64,000 nt of DNA from Dioscorea cayenensis subsp. rotundata (taxonomy: Eukaryota; Streptophyta; Magnoliopsida; Dioscoreales; Dioscoreaceae). Of the stretch, positions 12,201 through 22,564 are shown in pieces. The DNA is taken from NCBI RefSeq assembly GCF_009730915.1, contig NC_052475.1:29015016-29079015 (forward strand). Reading direction: 5' to 3'. The notes under the pieces are model-generated. The model was not told the DNA's origin and did not search any database. It saw nothing but the letters and a program-made list of their open reading frames with translations. The first letter of the stretch is position 1. The number at the start of each line of letters is the position of its first letter. Both the position numbers and the translations under genes were made by a program.

Positions 12201-13110
12201 TAAAATTTTGCTTTATCGCTTGAGGTGCATTTCTATTTTCTACAAACCCTTAAGCTTTCCTTCCTTATATTGTCTGGGCACCGCTAATCATGCTGGACAT
12301 ATGCCAGAATGGTTCCATTTCAAATGTTCATATTTTACAAAGTTACATTAATATATTTTGTTTTATAAGCAGCACAAATAATTACTACTACTCCCCTTAA
12401 GCATTACATCCATCTAAACCAAACCGCATGACAAACTTACCACCTTAAAGAATTAAAGAGAGGCATTCAATGCATAAAAAAATTAGCTTATATTTTTAAA
12501 CATCCGCAATGGAACAAGTGGTTGTAGGTATTTCACAGTGTGGACGCCGACAAAAAAATCATCAATTATCAACCATTGCCCACTTGGTACACCTTGAGAA
12601 ACTCCCAAAAACTACTCAAAAACTGAAACCTTAAGTTGAAATAAATCTAAGAAAAAAAAAAAAATCAAAGAGTTGTGGCATACCTCTAGTATCATCGTCA
12701 AGGTTAACACCTATGGCCGAGGACGGAGTCAAATGGTGGTAAAGAAAACTATCCGAGGGGCTGCCGACATAGGAACCAACACCATCGGACGGGGAATACC
12801 TGTGGCTGTGTCCAAATTCCCCTCTTTCACCTCTCAACCAGTTCCTGCTCTCTTTACTATTCGAAGAATCACCATGCGACCCCAAAGACCGACCTTCAGA
12901 GCGAAACCGGAGGTCCCATCTCCGCGAAAGCGGAGGGGAGAAGCTGGAGTTGTTCTGCCAGAAGGGCTCACCTCGGGCCATGGACCAGTCTCCACTGCCA
13001 GTGCTCGACCCATGCGGCCTGGCAGCCACGCAACACAGCGACCCCTGTCTTTTGCTACTCCTTTTGCAAACCCTATGCAAGCAAATACACCCCAATCTAC
13101 CAATGACCAA
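9222..13110 (-). CDS. RING-type zinc finger protein (putative E3 ubiquitin ligase), 3 exons
   Basis: Exons (minus strand): 13110-12684, 10240-10200, 10127-9222; all boundaries are GT-AG and keep phase, giving about 455 residues. Exon 1 carries the family's N-terminal signature SLCCVAARPHGS, then SPPLSRRWDLRF and SNSKESRNW. The 41-nt exon 2 encodes QASGPLNFSRLPE. Exon 3 carries a RING finger: C-L-C-E-R-F, then LSCWHVFHAECLE and CPLCEKSEE. Known RING proteins transfer ubiquitin from an E2 to substrates; the substrate here is unknown. The start is unsettled: related proteins as I recall them begin MGS-x-CCVAA, but here the codon before GS is CAG and no in-frame ATG lies between the upstream stop and this point. 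The given start is a TTG; alternatives are an upstream exon or the ATG at MARGEPFW. Intron 1 is 2.4 kb. Confidence 0.85.
10241..12683 (-). other. Intron 1 of the RING gene
   Basis: About 2.4 kb of AT-rich sequence between GT at 12683 and AG at 10241. I see no nested gene; open frames inside are short and without family motifs. It contains a run of T at 11257-11269. Confidence 0.7.
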
Positions 13111-14262
13111 GCAAAATCTCCATATAAACAGCTAAAGGACATCGAAAGAGAGAAGAGGGAGGCATTTGCGCGGTGCCAGCGAACTGGGTCGCAGTGGAAT
13201 CCGTGGAGGAGAATGGAAAAAGAAACAAAACCCTAGCGTCTATGGCACAGTGTGGGACTCTGAAAGAGAGAGAGAGGAAGTGGGTGGTTAGTTAAAGGAA
13301 GGGGTCTCTTTTATTAAGATGGTGGTGGTGAAGACTGAAGCGGAACTAAACGTTTTTAGTTTGCCACTGAAATGCTTGAAAATTTCAACGCTGACCACTG
13401 AGTCAACGGATGGTCAAACCTAATGTTTCGTTTTTTTTAGTTTAGTCCCGTTAATCTTTTTAATTGCTTGCATATACTGAAAAAAATAAATAAAAATGAT
13501 ACCTTTTATTTTGAAGAAGGTATATTAATCTCCATTCATTTAAAGTTTTTCTTTTTTTGTTTGGTGCATATGTTTATGTTTTTTTAAAGAAAAATTATAT
13601 TTTATATAATTTGCATGTAAGTTTTTAAGTAACTTCTTTTAGGTGAGGAAAAAACTTTAAAAAGAAGAAAATTATTAATAAATAAGGAAAAAGAATCTTG
13701 GATTTTTCATTTGTTAAACCTAACATTGAGGCGTTAGGATCATTTCATATATTGGTCTAGGAAGGATTCATGGTTTAACCATATGTTACAGAAGAAGTTT
13801 TGCAATAATAATGCAGGTTTTAGAAAATTATATATAATTATAAAAAAAAAATTAGAAATGGAAAAAAAAAACCCATAAATATAGATGATGACATGATGCC
13901 CACCTTTGAGTTTGAGAGTTTTGGTTGTTAAATATTCATGGTGTGGTCCTGAGAATACAGCAGACTATGTCTCATGTACCACAGCGAATCAAACAATGCT
14001 TCAACCTTCAGGTTGTAGTACGGCCCTGACTATTGAATGATAAATAAATAAATAAAAATAAATGAGACAATGGAATCCACATCAATGGCAACTGAGCTAG
14101 TTAGTAAACATGTCTGCTTGTTTTGAATCCTCCCCCAACAACCAAAGACCACCAACATATATTACATTCTGATAAAAAAAAAACAAATGAAATATATTTG
14201 GACCACCAGAGCAACTTTTAGGCAAATGATAAAAAAAATTGAGGCATGAGAAGCTTGGGTTT
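13111..14262. other. RING-gene promoter side and PTB 3' flank
   Basis: 13111-13260 looks like minus-strand 5' UTR of the RING gene (TAGGGTTTTG and pyrimidine-rich text on that strand, with GA runs near 13261-13279 upstream). 13330-14090 is AT-rich with no gene. 14097-14262 is probably the PTB 3' UTR. Confidence 0.55.
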
Positions 14263-17200
14263 TTACTGATAATAAACATGAGGCTGGCTGGATGATGAAC
14301 CACTTGGACCTGAGGCACCGGGGTGCATGCCATACAGTGATATTAGACGAGACGCATGGAGTGATGCACCTGATGCAGAAGAGTAAGCTCCGGTAGCGGG
14401 GTAAGCGGGGCCAGAGTGCAGCATCAAAGATTGGCCTGGATATGTGCTTGAAGATGCCGGAATGATCAGTCTGCTTGGATCATAATCTGGCATTTGCACA
14501 GCATCAAAAACTGGTGCAGCTGGAGCACTGGGCTGCCATCCGGTAAAAGCAGGTGGAGCCGCAAAGACCCTAGTCTCTGGAATTGTGTAGTCTCTGTTTT
14601 TATCACTGTTAACCTGAAAGGAGTAACACTTGCTAGTATATATCATACAAAATGGCGAACTTCACATTGGCATGAGCATCAACTATTCTTTTATTATGAC
14701 TCTAGTCTATGACATTTTCGATTATTCCTTCATTGTAACACAGAAACCAATATCTGTACCATGATAGTGAGATTGGTGTGCCGAGAGTATGACAAATGAA
14801 GCTTGCAATAGCCACCATCATAGATGCAATGCCCCTCCAGGTACAGTTTAGCCGTTGCAGCAGTTATCACATCTGAAAGAACATGGACCACAACCAAATT
14901 TCTGTAATAAGGACCAAAGAATGGCAGGAAAATAACTCTGTTCTGTCCAAATGAGGGGGGGAAAGTAACAGAATGAGAGAGGCATTTAATAATGTGAACA
15001 AGTAACTTGTGAAGCAGAAACCATACATGTAAACACAAAACAGAATAATAAAATTCAAAGGACTGCTCATGATAATGATGTATACAAGTAAAAATAGGGA
15101 AACTTAAATCAGCATGAACCTGCGTACTTACCAGGATACTGAACCAAAGCATGCATTCCATTGTTGTTCTCAAACATGACAATCTTCTGGACCGTACCAT
15201 ATGCCGAGAAAACCTGGAAAGGAAATGTTAAGTATCTGCTCACCCCTGAATTGGTAAATAAGAACGAACCAGATAGCTTACAGTGTGAATAACATCAATT
15301 GTCACTGCATATTCCATATTTTTAATAAATGCAAGAAGCACATTACTCTCTGGCACCCTTTTGTTTCCATAGGGACCCTACAGCAGACTGAAGATAACAG
15401 TTTCGTCAGAATCTATTCAAAATCACCATTAGATGTGGCCAATATAATAATTTAGAACACCAACCTGTGAGGTTCCCTCAATTACAGAATGGCCCTTCAG
15501 GGGAAGATAAGGGTTTGTATAGTCCCTGTAAGAATTTATCATGTATCACAATTTTCCAGACCAAATGAAGCTAAAACAATATACTTCACACGTGAAAACT
15601 AAAGATCAATGGTGCCAAATTGCAATAAAGATTACAGTAAGCAATAGAAAAATAGCAACACACACATAAAACCAGAAATGAACAAGACCTGCGAAACTGA
15701 AGGGGATGATCTAGAATGAAAGTATTTATTTATTTATTTATTTATTTCTCTTTAAAAAAAACTATGCACACTACATTCATCAATCTTCTGAAAGGCAAAC
15801 ATCTAAATCCCATAAATACCCTGGGTTAGAATGTTCTCAGATGTCAATATCCAGTGCAAGAAATACTTTGAGGGTGCACATTATATGATGATTACATGGA
15901 AATGCTCTGAGGTTGTAATTACCTGCTACGGCTTGATTGGAATTTGATGTTCAAATTAGTGTGTGCCGAATATGATATGCGTAAGTGACACGATGTAACA
16001 TGCTGTGGGAGCAAGTACCTAGAAAAAAACATTTTTATCAATCTAATCCAAGAAAAGAAATTAAAAGCTATCCCTAATTCCTGAACAAATGGAACAACCT
16101 TGGAATACATCTTCCATTCAAGGCAGTCTTCACTTCAGAGGCAATATCTGAATTGCTGAACTGGATTAATGCCTATAAAAATAAAGTAGAGATTAATAAA
16201 TGAAGACTACGAAAAACTGCAGGCATAAGCAAATTTTTAGAAAAAAATGTGAGCTACCTGAAAACAAGCACCTTTTTTTCAAATGTAGCAATTTTATGGA
16301 CATATCCATAAGCTGAGAACACCTAACAAATAAAAAATCACATCACTAACCTAAGTAAAGGAAAAGGAGGGAAAAAAATAAACAAGGCTTTTAATACGCT
16401 GATCCTAAAAAGAAGTACAAATTAATTTCATAGAGTGAGGAAGAGCACCTGTAGGTTACAGCAAAACTCCAGTTCCATCACACATAGTGCAACACAAACA
16501 TAAAATGCATATAACGCATTGGATCTATGAACTCACTGACTCAACAAGCAAATACAATGTGGGGAAAAAAATGCTTAATCAATCGTCTTAAGGAGCAAAG
16601 ATGGTAAGATGGCAGAGCTAAATAGAAAAGAATCTTCCTAAACACAAGAAGAGGCAATATAGGAAAGAAAGCACAGCAGATTTTCAAATCTCACATGCAT
16701 AAAAGGAAACTTGACTATAAAAAGGAAAGAGAGCTATCAAAATCCTAAGGATGAGAAGTTGAACCTCAATACAGCTTCAATAGGAGGATCGATTGTGCCC
16801 TACAACTTACATTAGGCGTGATGGTCAGGAGCAATTAGTCAATACCATCATTCAAGATCAAGTCCAATGGGTTCAAATGGAAAAATCAAAAGAAAGAGAA
16901 CAAAGTACACGTTGTATATCTTCCAATGCAGAACGCTGATAACGAGAATTTTCTCCGTGGAAACATAGGCCTTCTGATCCATGCAGAATATGTTACAACA
17001 ACTATCTGTCAAGAATAAGCAGCTCAATCCGTGGAAATAGAATAAAACCAGATAACTTCAATAGATTTTTCCTGGCATCATCACCACCATAACAATTCAA
17101 TTGCACAGAAGCTTATTGAAATATAAAAATTCGACAAATTGACTTCAAAAAGAAAAAAATACCTCTTCAGATAGGACTTACCGCATGAATAACTTCTATG

Positions 17201-19133
17201 CTGACATCAGAACGTTGAACACCCTCCAAAGTGACAATGAGGACATTCCCAGCAATGCCACCAGCACTCTTATTATAATTACCGATTTCCTGCCGATTTG
17301 AATATTGAATGTAAACAGTTTGGCCACGAACATTCGCGGGCTCAGATGAGGATGCATAATATGACACCATTGACATAGCCTGATTTAGCTCAGCCTAGAA
17401 GAGCAAATTTCAAACATTAGCAAAGATGAGTAAAACAGCAAATCACTTACTAACTCATCAAAGTAGACATGGCTAAGCATGCAGAACCTTTGCTTAGTAA
17501 TCACATATCAAGATTTGAGCAATCAACATAACAAAAGGAAATCGAAACAGCCCAGTACTGTGTATAATTTTTTATCATAACATGCAAAAGAAAAAAATAA
17601 ACAAAAATCATAGAACATTAAAACTTCACCAAGTTCACTAACTTTCACTACAAAAGCAATACCGACTATGACAAATAGACACCTTCATGCCACATTTGTA
17701 ACTAATTTAGCACAATGAGTTCATTTGGTAAATTGCTCAAGGACAGCAGCAAGAGACCACATTGGTAATAAGACACAAGCCCAACAGATCAAATTTGCAA
17801 GGAGCCATTCATCAACATCTCTAATCAACATTTGCCATGAATTCATTACCATGTATGCATAACCTATTTGAACTGGAACTTACGTGAACAAAAAAGGAAA
17901 GCTAGATTTTTCTTTTCGTGTATTCCATCATATTTAACAGTGAGTTCCATTGCCAAATTGCTCCAGAAAGTGGCCATAGCCGAAAAATCCAATAGCAGAT
18001 CAAATTTGAAACCATCCTTTCCTCAATGCCATCAATTTTCATTTCTTATCTACTTTCTTTGCTTCTCTAGAGAACACTAATTGAATTAATCACCATGAAT
18101 TCATGACATCTCCAAAACAACAAAACAAGAGGATGAAAAGGAAAGCTTAATTACTCTTTTGTCGTATCCTGCCATGTCAAACAATGAGTTCATACCAAAT
18201 TGCTCAAGACATTAAAATGCCTCCTATTTAATTCTACTTAATCTTTTTCTAGAAGGCAGGCATAAAAAATTAATAAGTAAATTTATAACTCATTGCAAAC
18301 AGCAAACAAGAAAACAAAATGGAAAGCTTAAATAAGCTTTTGTCGCATTCGATCATGTCAGTATCAGCAAATCTGTACTTCGATTGTCTACCCTTACAAT
18401 CTTTTCTCTCTTAGCCCACAAAGAAAAAACCTCTTCAAACATGATGGATTCCCCATTTTTTTCCCCTTATTATTATTTTTGCAGTTGAAAATCACATGAG
18501 TATCAATGTAGACAAAAAGGAAAGCTAGTATAAGCTTTTGTCGCATTCGATCACGTCAATATCAGCATATCATTAGTTTGATTGCCTGCCCTTATATAAT
18601 ATTTTTTTCTTTCTTAGCCCACAAAGAAAAACCTCTTCGAACATGATGGATTCAGCCTTTTTCCCCCCTCTTTTTGAAATTTTTGCCATTGAAAATCACT
18701 TGAGTATTGATGTTTAGCTTCGATCTAACTAAATTCCCGTGCTCTCAATCGATCAAATCAATGAAAAAATTTCAAACTTTATTTTCTCAAAAAACAATAA
18801 CCAAAAGCAATCAGCTAGCACAAATTAATACTCCCTAGATCAGGTCAAGGTCATATGCAAGCCATAGCATAAAAAGAAGATTGACAAGAAATGCAAGTAC
18901 GAGCGTGAGAGATAGGGAAAGAAACCCACAAATTCAACGAAGGCCTGGTTACGGTTGGCACCGAAGTTGCACTTGATGTAGACGATTTCACCGAAGGGCC
19001 TGCAAAGCTCAACAAGCTCCTCCTCCCTGCACAACCATGGAAGGTTCCGCAGATGCAGCACCTTCGAAGCCATCGGGTTGTTCCTGAACAGCCGCTGCTC
19101 CGCCACCCCAGTTGACATCTCCGAGATCTGCAT
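14263..19133 (-). CDS. PTB: Polypyrimidine tract-binding protein homologue (three RRMs), 10 exons
   Basis: Exons (minus): 19133-18930, 17394-17182, 16322-16272, 16172-16099, 16018-15923, 15525-15465, 15377-15282, 15213-15132, 14872-14760, 14613-14263. All are GT-AG and phases join, giving 446 residues; Arabidopsis PTB1/2 are about 400-420. RRM1 begins SKVLHLRNLPW and contains NQAFVEF; RRM2 contains GNVLIVTLEGVQ and VFSAYGYVHKIATFEK; RRM3 contains SNVLLAFIKNM, VFSAYGTVQKIVMFE and GHCIYDGGYCKLHLSYS. Each RRM is followed by the PTB linker type (YIQYSNR, LRISYSAHTNLNIKFQS, HLSYSRHTNL). The C-terminus is Ala/Ser/Pro-rich and ends HVYYQ. PTBs bind CU-rich RNA and control splicing; plant PTBs are known to regulate their own splicing. 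The start ATG at 19133 gives MQISEMSTG; a second in-frame ATG at 19118 is possible. Exon 3 ends oddly (see findings). Confidence 0.93.
17395..18929 (-). other. PTB intron 1, with diverged tandem repeats
   Basis: A 1.5-kb intron between the RRM1 exon pieces. It holds two clear copies of a roughly 198-bp unit (near 18317-18502 and 18514-18706) and one or two weaker copies upstream in the window (near 18135-18215 and 17890-17960). Shared words include GGAAAGCT, AGCTTTTGTCGCATTCGATCA and TTAGCCCACAAAGAAAAA. Confidence 0.8.
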
Positions 19134-19321
19134 CAACGCCAACCGATTCAAACCCTAATCACTGGAAGGGCCGATCGATTTGCCACAGAGAAATGCAGCT
19201 CTCTGATGGATCGAATTCTAGGGTTAGGGTTGGGATTCTCCGGGAGAGAGGCTTGCTTTGTCGCACACGGAAGAACGAAGCCCTGCAATGCGAGAGAAAC
19301 TTTGTCCTATCAAGCCGCGCA

Positions 19322-19329
19322 TTTATATA
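19322..19329 (-). promoter_or_regulatory. Probable TATA box of the PTB gene
   Basis: The minus strand reads TATATAAA here, about 190 bp upstream of the start codon. Below it lies a leader with CTCTCGCATTGCAG and TAGGGTT words. The distance fits a transcription start near 19295; this is inferred from sequence only. Confidence 0.5.
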
Positions 19330-19359
19330 CGATTTGCCGAAAAAAGCCAAATGAAAGAA

Positions 19360-20960
19360 CGCACGTGCAAGTCAGGTGCTGTGAATCTGTGATAAAAAAG
19401 GAAACATAATAATTATAACAATTTTTTAATTCCTTTTATTATTGTCTGGTTTTATTTGAACCTCTAGTCTTACTTCATAGTTGTTAGAATATTAATTATT
19501 TTTTAATTACTAAATTAATTTTTAAAAAGTGATAGATTGTCGGATGAATTAAAATTAAGGTTTGGAATCCGGAATCTGGAAGATTCGTGTTGGGTTTGGT
19601 CAGAATCTCAGATAACATGACTTTTGGATTAAATTTTTTAATATTTAAAAATATATATATGTTTTTTAAATGACACTTTATATTATTCAAATATAAAGTA
19701 TTTTGTTTGGATTTTTAAAGTTGAAATTTTTTTTGTTTTTATAATTCAACATTAAAAAAAATAGTAGATTTTTTCAATATTCAAAATATTAAATGGACAA
19801 AAAAAAAATCACATAGAACCAAGGATATTTTTAACTCAAAAAATCTTTTAAATTACACAGTTGATAAAAAGATAAGAGAGAGAAATGTCTTAAAAGGGAA
19901 AAATGGGGTTAATATTTAGAGAAAGAGAGAGGGAGGGAGAGCGTGCGAAGGGAAGGGGGATATCGGGTTAGGGTTTCCGGGTATTATTGGATCAGCATCT
20001 AATGGTTCCCAAGATTGTCTGTAAGTAACATGAGCTCTATGCACATAGTTATTTATTATGCATTAAATTATACAGTCTCCGGTCCTTTTTTACTTAGTCA
20101 TATTTTAGATTTTTTTAAATCATTTTTTACTTGTTCATTTTGAAAATTTATGAAGTATTTTTTATATTTACTTTTTATATTTATTATTTCAACAAATTAT
20201 ATTCAGCTATATATTTTTTAAAACAAAATTTAAATAAAAAATAATATTAGAAAATTAATATAAATTTTATAAATTTTATATTACTCACTAAACTTCAACC
20301 AATTTTTTTATTTTGTTAAAATAAAAAAAAAATCAGAGGGAGTAATTATAAATTGTCATTCATTGTGCATTTTGCAATTATTTAGTTATTTAATACTACT
20401 AACTATCCATCTCTAACGAATAGATATTAAATAAATATTTCTCATTTGTTAAAATTTTATTTACTATCACTTTTGTTATAGAAGCGTAGTAATTTTTGTT
20501 TCTTTTTAAATGAGAGACTGAGAGATCATCTCATTTCGCAATGGGTTAAAAGATACGGCTTATTTAATTTATCAAGTCAATATGGGTCTTTGTCAAGTTC
20601 CTCTTCCAAAGTAAAGAAGACAAACTCTACTTGTGAGTCGAAAAAAATCACTGAGTATATTACTTATTAATCAGTTCCAATTATTAAGTTTTCAGAAATT
20701 ATTTAATAAATCATCATTCTAATATTATATATATATATTAATCAGATAAAAATTTAAATAATTTTTAAGATTGTAATTATCTGTAATTGTTTGAGATTGA
20801 TGGTTATATTCTCACACACATCCTCTTCCACATAATCGAATAAAATTAGCGTAACTCTTCCATTAGATAACCTTTGAAATCTAATTCTTGATAAACAGAG
20901 AGAGAAAACATATTATGTTTTTGGATTATTTAATTATACTTAATCCCATAATTAATTAAC
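19360..20960. other. Intergenic region between divergent PTB and KH genes
   Basis: Mostly AT-rich with no complete gene. One patch at 19915-20030 is GC-richer and looks like a plant 5' leader with a first exon (GA-rich tract, GGGTTAGGGTTTCC, an ATG at 20001 and a GTAAG donor), but I find no downstream exons. Confidence 0.5.
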
Positions 20961-20972
20961 CATAGGCACAAA

Positions 20973-20992
20973 TATAAAAAGGCTTACGTGTC
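20973..20992 (+). promoter_or_regulatory. TATA-like and ABRE-like elements upstream of the KH gene
   Basis: TATAAAAA at 20973-20980 is followed by ACGTGTC at 20986-20992, which matches the ABRE core of abscisic-acid-responsive promoters. The KH gene's leader exon appears to start around 21060-21110, so spacing is a little long for this TATA. Function is inferred. Confidence 0.35.
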
Positions 20993-22564
20993 AGGCACTG
21001 ACAGGCATTGCAACTTCTGATCTTCTCTGACCTGGTGAGCTAATCTTATCAAGAGACAGCGCGCTGCACGAGCGTAACTCGTGAGATATTTTGGTTTCTT
21101 TCTAATTGTTTGTGGTCCTTGCGCGCATCCGAAGACCGAGCTCTCTCCCTCCTCCGCCTAGGGTTTTGCGAGGAGTAGGGAACCGATTTGCCGAGGTTTG
21201 TGATTTCCTCAACCTCTCGGAGTTCTCCAATTTTGTGAGTAATTGGCTGTTCTTCGGGAATTTTTATTTTTTAATTATTTTTTTAGATATATATATATAT
21301 ATATATATAGTTGGATTGATGCTGCTATCAATTATTTAGGTTGGATGGATTTGATCTGTTTTTTTTGTTTGGTTGCTTGATTAGGAAGGAGAAGATGTGG
21401 GTGTTGGTGTTCTGAATGTTTGATTTCCTTCTATTTGTGCGAGTTTTGGATCTAGGGTTCTGTTTTATGTGTGGTTGAGATTGCTTGGTTGAACATGTTT
21501 CGAATAATTTTCGGATTTTTTAGGGTTTTTATTAATGTACCTTGAGAAGCCTTCTGAAGTTTTAATTTTTATTTTGTTAATTTTACAACAACATCATCAA
21601 GAACAAGAAGAAGCTGGGAGTCCCAACTATTTAGGGTGAATCCTTTCCTTCCATTCCGCTGTGGCAGCGTACAATCAGTTGTTAAACTTTTTGTCATAAC
21701 AATGGACTTGAATCTTTTTATTTTGTTAGGTTTCTTGGAAAAAAATTCTTCTCCCAATTTTTTTATATTTTTTTATTCTCTGCAGGATATTAACTTTTTT
21801 TAATATTTCGACTAATATGTGCTGTGAATTACTTGAAATGACTTCTTTTTGTTTTAGCTGTTGATCAGAAAGAAAAGAAAAACTTGTGTATTGGTGCTCG
21901 AAAGACTTGACTATGTTGACTTTAGATCCAGGATTCTTTGTCTATGTGCGGTTCAGTTTGTTTGGTGGAATTAAGCTTCAAGTCCTTTTTTTTATTGGTT
22001 GATAAATGGTTACGAGTATCATATATTCTTGCATGAACTTGTGACTGATTTCTGAATTCCCTTCTGTTGTTGAAAAAGAAATCTATCTTCTTGCTAATAA
22101 TGGGAGGGGTGGATTTTGTTGTTGAACCTCATATGGATAGTTTTTGACATCAGATGCCAATCTGTGAAAAAAATCCATTGGTAAGCCTGGATATTGATTG
22201 TGTCTCATAATTGATTGACTTTTGACCATGTAGATCATGTAAATTGGATTTTCGATGACAGAAAACCAAAAAATACCTAAAAGATTTATATAACCTTGTT
22301 TCATGACTTGGAACAAACCTGAGGATGACACAATTAGGCAACATGCTAGCAAAGAATTTGGTCATTGTTTTTTCCATGTGATATTTACTTGTCGCATTCT
22401 CTGGATGTGCATCCATTATTGATTGAAGGGTTTCTCTAAAAGTGGACTGGTATTAAATTCCTTGTTGTTAATAGTATGTTGTCTTGCGATTTAATTATGT
22501 GTTGGTTTTCTGTCCATTCAGATATTAGTCTAGTGTAAAAGTCGTCAAACAAATTTTTGATAAA

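Noticed and set aside
12673-13236. 187-codon + strand frame over the RING first exon
   Set aside because: Shadow of a conserved minus-strand exon; its sequence is the antisense of the family N-terminus.
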